NCBI GenBank assembly: GCA_029782365.1
Contig: JAKOUW010000076.1
Location: 248,001-312,000, forward strand
Length of the DNA stretch: 64,000 nt
Origin: Chloroflexota bacterium
Lineage (GTDB): Bacteria; Chloroflexota; Anaerolineae; Anaerolineales; UBA4823
Direction: 5' to 3'
The notes under the pieces were generated by a model. That model was given only the letters and a program-made list of their open reading frames with translations. It made no database searches and had not been told where the DNA came from. Positions 28,553-37,176 of the stretch are shown here, in pieces. How positions within the stretch are numbered: position 1 is the stretch's first letter; each line of letters starts with the position of its first letter. The translations under genes and the position numbers were made by a program.

Positions 28553-29794
28553 CTAACGCGTCAGCCAGGCAACCGTCTTATCTGCCAGGCGGTCTAAGGC
28601 TTTCACAGCCTGCCTGAGATGTTCATGCACAGTATCCTCTTCTTTCGTGTGAGAAAGACCTCGCAGGCTTTGGACGAACAACATCGCAGTCGGGATGCCG
28701 GCTTTCATCATCTCCACCGCATCATGCAGAGGACCACTGGGCATTCGATAGGTTGATCCACTAATCTCAGCGATTGCCTGGGTGCACAATTCGATCAATT
28801 CAGGTGTGAAATGAGTTGGATCAACCCGGTAAAGGCGTTTCCAATTGACTTCCACATTCTCTTCGGCAGCAATCTGGTGACTTGCCGCTTTAGCGTCAGC
28901 GAGCATGTCTGCCAGGGAAGCAGCATTCAGATGACGCTGATCGAGAGTGCAATCACATTGACCTGCGACCGCAGTGACGATACCTGGTTTGGTAACCACG
29001 CTTCCTATCGTGCAAACGCCAGCATGGCGGTTGGCGATGTTGCGAATTTCCAGGGCAAAACGGGCCGCCGCGGCCAGCGCGTCTCTTCGCATAGACATAG
29101 GAGTGGAGCCCGCGTGCGATGTCTGGCCTGTGAATTGTATTGTATGGCGCTCAACGCCCAAAGCTCCTATTACTGCTGCTAAAGGCAAATTGAGGCTTTC
29201 AAGCACCGGACCTTGTTCAATATGCAATTCCAAGTAGGCCCCGGCATTAGCAAGGTGATGGCGCGCTGCTCCCATCGTATGCAGATCTATACCCCAGCGG
29301 CCGATGACATCCACCAGGCGCAGCCCGGCTTTATCCGTAAATGTGCTTAATTCATTCGGGTCTAATCGTCCAGTAACTGCACGACTGGTAAACATGCTCT
29401 GGCCGAATTGGGAACCTTCTTCTTCCGCCCAGGCCACCAGGCGGATGGTAGTGGGTGGTTGGCCTTGGCGACAGAAGCGCCTGAACACTTCCAATCCAGC
29501 CACAACTCCCAGGCTGCCGTCAAGCCAGCCACCGTTTGGCACCGAGTCGATATGGCTGCCAATAATCAGAGCCTTCGGTGATGCACCTGGCAAGGTTGCC
29601 CAGATGTTGCCAGCCTGGTCTTCTTCGACGTGGGCTGGCATTGCAGATAGATTGTCTCTCAACCAGCGGCGACCCTGCTCCCAGGGTTCTGTCCAGGCAA
29701 GGCGTTGCGCGCCATCGGCATTGCCGGTTCGCTGGTTAAGCTCAATGAGTTGATCGATTACACGTTGGGGTTGGAGAAAATTCTCAGCATTCAT
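28553..29794 (-). CDS. M20-family N-carbamoyl/allantoate amidohydrolase
   Basis: The 413-residue protein carries the metal-site motifs of the hydantoinase/carbamoylase branch of M20: IGSHIDSVPNGGWLDGSLGVVAG, here split as GSHIDSVPNGG and DGSLGVVAG, then WAEEEGSQFGQSM, and a C-terminal SGPLHDAVEM. Members hydrolyse N-carbamoyl amino acids, ureido-glycolate or allantoate using two divalent metals in the cytoplasm. Length and motif order match the family. No purine-degradation genes are nearby, so the substrate stays open. It is convergent with the transglutaminase-like gene with only 3 bases between stops. Confidence 0.87.
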   Translation of the reverse strand: MNAENFLQPQRVIDQLIELNQRTGNADGAQRLAWTEPWEQGRRWLRDNLSAMPAHVEEDQAGNIWATLPGASPKALIIGSHIDSVPNGGWLDGSLGVVAGLEVFRRFCRQGQPPTTIRLVAWAEEEGSQFGQSMFTSRAVTGRLDPNELSTFTDKAGLRLVDVIGRWGIDLHTMGAARHHLANAGAYLELHIEQGPVLESLNLPLAAVIGALGVERHTIQFTGQTSHAGSTPMSMRRDALAAAARFALEIRNIANRHAGVCTIGSVVTKPGIVTAVAGQCDCTLDQRHLNAASLADMLADAKAASHQIAAEENVEVNWKRLYRVDPTHFTPELIELCTQAIAEISGSTYRMPSGPLHDAVEMMKAGIPTAMLFVQSLRGLSHTKEEDTVHEHLRQAVKALDRLADKTVAWLTR

Positions 29795-30155
29795 TTTTTG
29801 GCTCGAAACTGCATTATCCCAGTATTTAATCCATTGGTTATTCTAGCACGGAAAGAACAGGAGATTGCCTGGTGTTTAGAAATAAAGGTGGAATTTTGGA
29901 TGAGCATCCACAAAGCATGGGGGGGCCAGATGAAAATCACATTCACAGCACAAGAACTGCTCTTGATGTCAAACTTTTATGTTGACACAGATTGACTTCT
30001 CCAATTCTGATTGAAATAATGTGACAACCGCAAGTGCAGGGTAAATTATTAGCATTAATTGATCACAGCGATGAATGCGGCGGTTTTTCAAAGATAAAAA
30101 TTAATGAAAGTAAATACAAAGGGGCTTTGAATCCTACCTTATAACCCCCTTTTCA
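29795..30155. other. Intergenic region with candidate promoter and possible small RNA
   Basis: No protein-coding gene is convincing here. TTGACT (29992-29997), 17 bases, AATAAT (30015-30020) reads as a rightward promoter that faces no rightward gene. About 125 bases downstream the GGGG/CCCC hairpin at 30118-30152 is followed by T-rich sequence on this strand too. A short untranslated transcript of about 30027-30153 is possible. GCATT (30050-30054) and AATGC (30074-30078) could form an internal stem. Confidence 0.3.
30118..30152 (-). terminator. Terminator of ABC-2 operon (possibly bidirectional)
   Basis: AAAGGGG (30118-30124) pairs with CCCCTTT (30146-30152). It lies 3 bases beyond the stop of the last leftward gene, and read leftward is followed by TGTATTTAC, moderately T-rich. 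Read rightward it is followed by TCATT. Confidence 0.5.
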
Positions 30156-31409
30156 TTAAGCTTTACCCTGTAAGGCGCGAAACAACCGGCGAACATTCAA
30201 TGGTTGACCAGAAAGCATCAGGCTGGCGTGGAACAGCCGGCCAAATAAGCGGACAATGATCAGTACGCCAATTAGCTGACAAATGGAGGACAATAATGGT
30301 TCCCAGAATGGAAGGGGAACGGCAGCCATGCGCCCGATCATAGCCACAGGCGCGGTCAATGGAAAGTAACTAAAGAAATAAGCCAGAGGGCTGAAAGGGA
30401 CCCTGCTTATCACTGTGGAGTATGAATAACCAATGATCAGAGGAAGCATCAATAAAAAGGTTACAGAGCGAGATTCACTCAGGGTTGGAGAGATAGCGCC
30501 GACGCCTGCTAACTGAGCAGCGTACATCATATAACCCAATACAGCAAACACTACGCTCCACAGTAACAGGTCAGTCGGCACAGAATACCCTTCGGGAACC
30601 TGCAGCGGTTGGCCGCCAAATTTTCCCACTCCCCAGAGAACACCGATCCATAACAACATTTGAATCAATCCTAACAATCCGGTTGCTAAAAGCTTTCCAA
30701 CAAATAGCTGCATGGGAGATATAGAACACAAAAGAACTTCCATCACCCTATTCTTCTTCTCATCTGTTAAGCCACTTACCAGGTTGCCGGCAGGCACAAG
30801 GATCGCCATGTACAACAGGATCACCATGAATGTGGGCAATGTGGACACATACCAATTATTGGAATCTGTACTATTTGAAACCGACTGAGCAACAGCAAGC
30901 TGTGTCACCTTAAGATCAACTGTATTGAATGCCAAATCGGCAGCTTGTGGATCGTCTTTAAGCAGGTTATATGCCAATATATTGCCAAACTCATAGGTGT
31001 TCACTGAGTTTGACAACGGATTTGTGTTCAAAGAGAAATATTCAGGTTCCTCTCCCTCTGCATACCCATTTGGGACAACGAAAAAGCCTGAAATTTTCTT
31101 CGCCCTGAGATCTGCCAAAGCATCCGCTTGATTGATATATTGTTTGTACCGAACAGACTTTATCCAGGGAGGAATGGCGCCAACCAGTTTTGAAGGGCCC
31201 ACAAGTCCTATTGGTACAGCCTCACTTTCTGATGAGACTCCACCGTTACTCACATTTGGAGTATTTGGAGCGGTTTTGTTGATCTGGTATGCAATGATTG
31301 CCACGATACCCATTACAATTGGCACGCCGAACATAAAGATGATCAACGTTACCCGGCGTAGAGTGGCTGTGATCTCTCTTTGAATTATAAGAAACATATT
31401 TCTGAACAT
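30156..31409 (-). CDS. ABC-2 type exporter permease B (NatB-like)
   Basis: ATG 31409 is preferred over a TTG at 31439 that would overlap the previous gene by 29 bases. The 417-residue product has one N-terminal membrane segment, a large extracytoplasmic domain (about residues 35-200), and five or six C-terminal membrane segments preceded by DEKKNRVMEVLLCSISPMQL, the cytoplasmic coupling motif of ABC-2 permeases. This is the NatB/YhaP layout known from sodium or peptide exporters in Gram-positives. It is the third gene of a tight operon and likely pairs with the related permease upstream. Confidence 0.88.
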   Translation of the reverse strand: MFRNMFLIIQREITATLRRVTLIIFMFGVPIVMGIVAIIAYQINKTAPNTPNVSNGGVSSESEAVPIGLVGPSKLVGAIPPWIKSVRYKQYINQADALADLRAKKISGFFVVPNGYAEGEEPEYFSLNTNPLSNSVNTYEFGNILAYNLLKDDPQAADLAFNTVDLKVTQLAVAQSVSNSTDSNNWYVSTLPTFMVILLYMAILVPAGNLVSGLTDEKKNRVMEVLLCSISPMQLFVGKLLATGLLGLIQMLLWIGVLWGVGKFGGQPLQVPEGYSVPTDLLLWSVVFAVLGYMMYAAQLAGVGAISPTLSESRSVTFLLMLPLIIGYSYSTVISRVPFSPLAYFFSYFPLTAPVAMIGRMAAVPLPFWEPLLSSICQLIGVLIIVRLFGRLFHASLMLSGQPLNVRRLFRALQGKA

Positions 31410-31410
31410 G

Positions 31411-32622
31411 TTAATGATCCCGCTTAGTATCGCTGGCAAATAATTCGCTCAATCGAACCCTTTGGCCATATCTCAGCATACCCCGCCGGAATGCTTTCGC
31501 TGCCAACCAGGTAAATAATAAACAAAAAGCCATTTGTATACCAGCAGCCGCCAGGATTTTTCCCCATGTAACTTCCATGAAAAGGCTTTGAATACCCAAT
31601 ACCAGGGTTGAGGTGATCGGTAGCAAACTGAAAAGCAGGCTGGTTGAGCTATTCGGATTTTCTAAAAGGAGGGGTAAAACGTATAGTGGCAACATGAATG
31701 GAAGCACAATCAGTGAACTGGCTTGTTTGACTTCTTCTTCACCGTGCATCAGAGAACCAACAAAAATCAGCATTGAGGCTGAAAAGAACAGGCCTGTTAA
31801 CATTAAGAAAATTATTTGGACGCTGTCGCTAACCGGAATCCGGATATCTTGCAGCCAGGTGTTATGCCAGATGGCTGCGCCTGCCCAAGTGCCGACAAAC
31901 AGCAATGCCAACCAGATTAAAATAAGTGCTAAAACTGTCCCTGCAGCGGCGATCAATTTTCCAGCGATTAACTGATTAGGTTTTAGTGATGTCAACATGA
32001 TTTCCATCGTCCGGTTGGCTTGTTCCTCTCCCAATGCGCCAACCAGCATTTCCGAGACTGGAAGAATTGAAAACATAAATATAACTCCAAGGATTACCGG
32101 CAATAAACTGCCGGCATTGGGACCTGAAGATGAAAAAACCCGATTGGTATCCAGGGAATGTATGGTGACGGTAGGGGAGGAAATCACTCTAATGATCGTA
32201 TCTTCTGGATAATTCTTTAACAGGTTGACGCGCAACACATTCATAAAATACTGTTGTTCTTGCCATGACGGGGTCGCCTGATAAATCAACTCTACTGATC
32301 GAATGGTAGGGTATTGAGACGGCAGAATATATAAACCGGAGATTCTTCCTGTTTCAAGCGCAGATTGACCAGCTTCTCGACTGTTGAAAATTTGAATTTC
32401 AATTTGATCTTCGGTGGCTGTATGAGGCGGTACAAGTGTATGAAGGATTCGCCCGGGATCGACGACTCCGAGGCGAGGGTGGGTTTGTGTCGTCTGAACC
32501 AATATACCGATTGTAATGCTCACCCCTAACAGCAGAGGAATTCCAATTACCGAGAGCAAGAAGCCCCGGCTCACCACGCTTTTTCGTAAATGATACCTGG
32601 CAATCACGCCAACTGGGTTCAT
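31411..32622 (-). CDS. ABC-2 type exporter permease A (NatB-like paralogue)
   Basis: A 403-residue paralogue of the next gene with the same plan: a first membrane helix, an extracytoplasmic domain, then the coupling motif EEQANRTMEIMLTSLKPNQL and five C-terminal membrane segments. Two distinct permeases with one ATPase suggest a heterodimeric channel. It overlaps the ATPase gene by 4 bases (ATGA type), so translation is coupled. The exported compound is unknown; NatAB-type systems move Na+, antibiotics or peptides. Confidence 0.88.
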   Translation of the reverse strand: MNPVGVIARYHLRKSVVSRGFLLSVIGIPLLLGVSITIGILVQTTQTHPRLGVVDPGRILHTLVPPHTATEDQIEIQIFNSREAGQSALETGRISGLYILPSQYPTIRSVELIYQATPSWQEQQYFMNVLRVNLLKNYPEDTIIRVISSPTVTIHSLDTNRVFSSSGPNAGSLLPVILGVIFMFSILPVSEMLVGALGEEQANRTMEIMLTSLKPNQLIAGKLIAAAGTVLALILIWLALLFVGTWAGAAIWHNTWLQDIRIPVSDSVQIIFLMLTGLFFSASMLIFVGSLMHGEEEVKQASSLIVLPFMLPLYVLPLLLENPNSSTSLLFSLLPITSTLVLGIQSLFMEVTWGKILAAAGIQMAFCLLFTWLAAKAFRRGMLRYGQRVRLSELFASDTKRDH

Positions 32623-33527
32623 GCAGCCGCCTTTTCTTCAGTGGCTTTTACCACTTCGATGAATATTTGATCTAAGGAAGGCATGGCAATCTCAAATTTT
32701 TCCACAGCCGCACGCTGCGCTGCTAACGCCTGTAAGATTTCAACTGGTTCCACCCCAGGTTGGAGTGTCAATTGATATCCACTGTTTTCGGTCCTGATCT
32801 GCGCAATTCCGGGCAATTCTGGCAGCGGACCCGCCAGGTTGAGGTGGACTTCACCAGTGGCATATTGGCGGCGGATATCTGCCAGTTTTCCATACAAAAC
32901 ATCTTTACCCTGGTGAATGAGAGCCAGTCGGTCGCATAATGCTTCCACCAAATTCATCTGGTGGGTGCACATAATGATCGTAGTGCCACCTTTCCGCAAA
33001 TCAGCGAACAAGTCTCGCACCAATTGTGTGTTCACCGGGTCAAGACCGGAGAAAGGCTCATCAATTATCAGCAGCTCCGGGTGATGTAACACGGTGCTGA
33101 TCACCTGGGCCTTTTGCTGCATGCCTTTACTTAATTCTTTTATTTTCTTTTTGCGATGGGCAGAAAGATCGAAACGATCAAGGTATTCATTCAAACGCGG
33201 TAAAGCTTCTTTTCGATCCATCCCTTTGAGCGCCGCAAAAAATAAAAGGCATTGTTCAAGAGGGGCATCCTGGTAGAGGCCGCGCTCTTCGGGCAAGTAA
33301 CCGACGCGGCTTTTCTTCGCATCGGTCATAGAGCCGCCAAGAATGGAAACACTGCCCGAATCTGGTTTGAATATATCCAACAAGATGCGGATTGAAGTCG
33401 TTTTTCCAGCGCCATTCGGGCCTAACAGACCAAAAATTTCGCCTTTGTATACTTCAAAAGAGACATCCGATACCGCCTGTGTACTGCCAAATGATTTGGA
33501 AATATGAGATATTTCAACTGGATGCAT
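32619..33527 (-). CDS. ABC exporter ATPase (NatA-like)
   Basis: A 302-residue ATPase with Walker A GPNGAGKTT, signature LSKGMQQKAQV (Lys in place of the first Gly of LSGG, as in NatA/CcmA-like proteins), Walker B LLIIDEP, D-loop SGLDPV and the His switch MCTHQM. After the core lies a C-terminal extension of about 80 residues typical of drug-exporter ATPases. It starts the leftward operon. A 7-bp hairpin (33550-33568) lies between its start and the divergent oxidoreductase gene. Confidence 0.92.
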   Translation of the reverse strand: MHPVEISHISKSFGSTQAVSDVSFEVYKGEIFGLLGPNGAGKTTSIRILLDIFKPDSGSVSILGGSMTDAKKSRVGYLPEERGLYQDAPLEQCLLFFAALKGMDRKEALPRLNEYLDRFDLSAHRKKKIKELSKGMQQKAQVISTVLHHPELLIIDEPFSGLDPVNTQLVRDLFADLRKGGTTIIMCTHQMNLVEALCDRLALIHQGKDVLYGKLADIRRQYATGEVHLNLAGPLPELPGIAQIRTENSGYQLTLQPGVEPVEILQALAAQRAAVEKFEIAMPSLDQIFIEVVKATEEKAAA

Positions 33528-33693
33528 ACATTATCCTTTGAAAAATTTTTCCTGATTCAAAAAATCAGGTGACTCAGAATGAGTGTAGCTGAGAGCTGAA
33601 AAAATTGCAAGACCGCCGGGAATCAAAAAATAGGGTAAACTTGTGCATAGAGGTACAAATTATCCTGCGTTTCGTCTTTCAAGGAGAGATGGC

Positions 33694-35574
33694 ATGCAGT
33701 CGGTTAGAACTTTGAACTTAACCACAGGGGAAATTGGAACATTTTCTGTCCCAGAGCAATGGCAGCAAGAATTCTTGGGGGGAGGATCGCTTGCTGCTCG
33801 GATATTGTTTGATTACTTAACACCTGACCTTGATCCATTGTCGCCAGATGCACCATTGTTGTTTTTAAATGGTCCGCTCTCCGGCACAGCTGGGCCGGCT
33901 GTTGGGCGTTTTGTTGTGTGTGGGAAGTCACCTTATACTGGTATTTGGGGCGAGTCGAACTGCGGCGGCTTTTGGGGACCGGAACTCCGCAAGGCAGGCT
34001 TTGATGGATTGTGGATTACCGGCAAAGCCCCTGAGCCTGTATACATCTGGTTGTGCGATGATAAGCTGGAAGTCCGACCTGCGGACCAAATGATTGGGTT
34101 GGATACCTATCAATGCCAGGCGGCAGTCAAAGAAGCGTTGGGGGAAGAGGGTGTGGGTGCGTCGATTGCTGTGATCGGCCCGGCTGGAGAAGCCAGAATT
34201 CCATTTGCACTTATTTTGACAGATCACGGGAGAGTGGCTGGACGGACAGGAATGGGGGCGGTGATGGGTTCAAAGAATATCAAGGCAATCGCCGTGCGAG
34301 GTCACGGAAAGGTTCCCGTATTTGATCTCAGCGCTTATACCAGCGTACGCTCTGAAGCCAATAGGCGGCTGAGGGCGGATCCAATGTCGAATGTGCTGCG
34401 AGACTTAGGTTCTGCGGGCGCGGCGGAATATCTGGATTACCTGGGCGTCATGCCCAAAAAATATTATCACGCAGAAGTGTTTGAAGATGCCACCCATATT
34501 TCAGGCGCTAATATCAGTGAAAAGCTGTTGGTTGGGGTGACGGCCTGTCATGCGTGCGTCATCGCCTGCGGTCGAGTCGTTCGATTGCCGGAATCGGTTG
34601 ATCCAGGCCAATCCAAGCGGAAAGGGCCTGAGTATGAAACCCTGGTCGGTTTTGGTCCGAATCTATGGTTGAATGACCCTGTTTTTGCCACGCGCATGGG
34701 CGAATTGTGTGATCGTTTTGGTATGGATACCATCAGCATGGCTGGTACTATAGGCCTGGCATTCCAACTGTTCGAGATGGGAATTCTCACCACTGCAGAT
34801 ACAGATGGCCTGGAATTAACCTGGGGCAACGCTGAGGTTGTGGAGGCATTGGTAAGAAAAACTGGTTTACGACAGGGATTTGGAGCTGCCCTGGCGGAGG
34901 GCTCAAGGGCGTTAGGCAGAAGATATGGAGCGGAAGAAGAAGCAGTCCAGGTCAATGGGCTGGAAACCGCATTCCACGACCCACGCGGCGCATCTGGGAT
35001 GGCGATTGTTTACGCCACCTCACCGATTGGCGCAAGCCATAACCAGTCTGATTATTTCTTCGTTGATATCGGTCAGGTTGACCCGGACCTTGGATTGGAA
35101 TTTCATGGGCGTCAAGGCGGTGCGGAAAAAGCCGCCAATGTAGTTATTCATCAAAATTGGCGTACAGTGTTTAATGCACTGGTTTTATGTTATTTTTCTA
35201 ACGTATCTGCACAGACTGTGACCGATCTAATCAACTCGGCCTGTGGGTATCTTTGGACTATCCAGGATATGTTGCTATGTGGTGAACGTGGCTGGCAGCT
35301 TAAGCGGGCTTTGAATAACAAACTTGGACTGCGAAGGAAAAACGACAAGCTGCCAAAGACAATGCGCCAACCGTACCCGGATCTGGCTCACGGCCCAGAG
35401 ATGGGTTTTGCGCCTGATTTTGATGCGATGTTGGATATGTATTATGAATTAAGATGTTGGAATCACCAAAGTGGCTTCCCAATGCGTGAACATTTGGAAA
35501 GCCTTAGCTTGGGTTGGTTGGCGGATGAATTAGATAAATTACCGCATGAACTTGAAAAAAAGGCGTTGGAATGA
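33694..35574 (+). CDS. Aldehyde:ferredoxin oxidoreductase family protein (tungsten/molybdopterin enzyme)
   Basis: ATG 33694 follows CAAGGAGAGATGGC and replaces a longer frame from 33643. The 626-residue product covers the AOR N-terminal domain (FLGGGSLAARIL, GKSPYTG, GRVAGRTGMGAVMGSKNIKAIAV, cited here in parts: GRVAGRTGMGAVMG) and the C-terminal domains. The [4Fe-4S] ligands are visible as ACHACVIAC (CxxCxxxC) and the distal Cys in NSACGYLW. The family oxidises aldehydes or related substrates with ferredoxin as acceptor and needs a tungsto- or molybdopterin cofactor. The substrate class is unknown. It overlaps the NAD(P)HX-repair gene by 4 bases; no cofactor-synthesis gene is adjacent. Confidence 0.9.
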   Translation: MQSVRTLNLTTGEIGTFSVPEQWQQEFLGGGSLAARILFDYLTPDLDPLSPDAPLLFLNGPLSGTAGPAVGRFVVCGKSPYTGIWGESNCGGFWGPELRKAGFDGLWITGKAPEPVYIWLCDDKLEVRPADQMIGLDTYQCQAAVKEALGEEGVGASIAVIGPAGEARIPFALILTDHGRVAGRTGMGAVMGSKNIKAIAVRGHGKVPVFDLSAYTSVRSEANRRLRADPMSNVLRDLGSAGAAEYLDYLGVMPKKYYHAEVFEDATHISGANISEKLLVGVTACHACVIACGRVVRLPESVDPGQSKRKGPEYETLVGFGPNLWLNDPVFATRMGELCDRFGMDTISMAGTIGLAFQLFEMGILTTADTDGLELTWGNAEVVEALVRKTGLRQGFGAALAEGSRALGRRYGAEEEAVQVNGLETAFHDPRGASGMAIVYATSPIGASHNQSDYFFVDIGQVDPDLGLEFHGRQGGAEKAANVVIHQNWRTVFNALVLCYFSNVSAQTVTDLINSACGYLWTIQDMLLCGERGWQLKRALNNKLGLRRKNDKLPKTMRQPYPDLAHGPEMGFAPDFDAMLDMYYELRCWNHQSGFPMREHLESLSLGWLADELDKLPHELEKKALE

Positions 35575-37160
35575 AATTAGTCAGCGTGGCTCAAATGCGG
35601 GAAATTGAAAAACAAGCAGACGCGGCAGGCCTAAGCTATTCGATCATGATGGAAAATGCCGGACGCGGCCTGGCCAGCGCGGTTCATGCTCATGTGGCTG
35701 GCAGACCTGGGCGGTCGGTGATCGCTCTGGTAGGGCCGGGTAATAACGGCGGGGATGCCCTGGTAGCCCTGGAATATTTGGCTCGCTGGGGCTGGCATAC
35801 TGCAGCTGTGACTGTCAAAGCCAGACCAAGTGATCCATTGGTAGAGCGACTTGAGTCTAGCGGTGGTCAGGTTATCTCTTTCAGCAATGGCAATTTTCCT
35901 GAAATCTTTAAAAAATTGATCGGCGAATGTTCGGTCCTCTTGGATGGTTTGTTGGGAACTGGCGCAACACTGCCTCTACGCACTGAATATGCCGACCTAT
36001 TATCTTTCGCCAAGCAGAGCATGGAAAAAATACCTAACCCGCCGCAAGTGATTGCCGTGGATTGCCCCTCGGGTATCGATTGTGACCAAGGCTCGGCACC
36101 TGAGCAGGCGATTCGAGCCGACCTGACCGTAACCATGGCCGCTGCGAAACAAGGTTTACTTTCATTCCCGGCGGCCTCATACGTTGGAAAAATCCAGGTG
36201 GTGGAGATTGGCAATTTAGAAGAATTGTCCGCGTGGAAGTCCATCACTCGCCAAGTGATAGAGGCCTCCTGGGTCCGCTCTTTTCTGCCAAAACGCCCAC
36301 TCAATGCACATAAAGGCACCTTTGGCACTGCCTTCATCTGTGCTGGATCGCGCAATTATACAGGTGCGGCTTTTCTTGCCGGTAAAGCTGCATATCGTTG
36401 TGGGGCGGGATTAGTAACGATGGCTGTAGCGGAGCCACTGTATGATTCGCTTGCCGGCCATTTACCGGAAGCCACCTGGGTTGTCTTGCCGCATGAAAAC
36501 GGCTGGCTTGTGCCAAATGGAGCGGTGATCTTGCGGGAAAACCTGGGCAGAGCTACAGCTTTATTGCTCGGGCCAGGTTGGGGGTTGAACCCAGCGACGT
36601 TGAGTTTCCTGCAGAACATACTGAATCAAAAGGATAACGCTTCTTCTTTGCCGCCTTTGGTGGTTGATGCAGATGGTTTGAAATTACTGGCGAGGCTCCC
36701 TGATTGGCCGCATCAACTGCCAGGAGTAGCTATCCTCACCCCACACCCCGGCGAGATGAGCGCTCTTTGCGGTCTCTCCACAGCAGAGGTCAACGCAGAC
36801 CGATTGGCTGTTGCCGAGCAATTCGCACAAAAATGGGGCCACGTTGTGATTCTAAAAGGGGCATTTACTGTCATTGCCAGCCCAGATAAGCGGGTTGGCC
36901 TGATTCCAATCGCCACCCCGGCGCTGGCGAGGGCGGGGACGGGAGATGTACTAGCAGGGTTGATTGTTGGCCTGCGTGCTCAAGGTGTGGAACCTTTTGA
37001 AGCAGCTTGCGGCGCCGCCTGGATTCATGCCATGGCTGGCGTGAGAACAGTGCGCAGGTTGGGCGCGGCATCGGTAATCGCCGGGGATTTGTTAGATGCG
37101 ATTCCACAAATAATATCCGAATTATATGGTTCTGATTCGTTGACGTATGTTTCCCTTTGA
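35571..37160 (+). CDS. nnr: Bifunctional NAD(P)HX epimerase / ADP-dependent dehydratase
   Basis: The 529-residue fusion has an N-terminal YjeF/NnrE domain (residues about 1-215, GPGNNGGDALVALEYL, catalytic-site VDCPSGIDCDQG) and a C-terminal ribokinase-like NnrD domain (about 235-510; AGSRNYTGAAFLAGKAAYRCGAG read in parts as GAAFLAGKAAYRCGAG, LTPHPGEMSALCG, ARAGTGDVLAGLIVG). It repairs hydrated NADH and NADPH formed by heat or side reactions. The ATG lies inside the AOR stop (ATGA), so the two proteins are translationally coupled. Confidence 0.93.
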   Translation: MKLVSVAQMREIEKQADAAGLSYSIMMENAGRGLASAVHAHVAGRPGRSVIALVGPGNNGGDALVALEYLARWGWHTAAVTVKARPSDPLVERLESSGGQVISFSNGNFPEIFKKLIGECSVLLDGLLGTGATLPLRTEYADLLSFAKQSMEKIPNPPQVIAVDCPSGIDCDQGSAPEQAIRADLTVTMAAAKQGLLSFPAASYVGKIQVVEIGNLEELSAWKSITRQVIEASWVRSFLPKRPLNAHKGTFGTAFICAGSRNYTGAAFLAGKAAYRCGAGLVTMAVAEPLYDSLAGHLPEATWVVLPHENGWLVPNGAVILRENLGRATALLLGPGWGLNPATLSFLQNILNQKDNASSLPPLVVDADGLKLLARLPDWPHQLPGVAILTPHPGEMSALCGLSTAEVNADRLAVAEQFAQKWGHVVILKGAFTVIASPDKRVGLIPIATPALARAGTGDVLAGLIVGLRAQGVEPFEAACGAAWIHAMAGVRTVRRLGAASVIAGDLLDAIPQIISELYGSDSLTYVSL

Positions 37161-37176
37161 TTTACACTGACAATAC

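Noticed and set aside
29705..29995. Rightward 96-codon frame after the M20 gene
   Set aside because: Its first third is antisense to the M20 gene, it has no ribosome site and no recognisable protein pattern.
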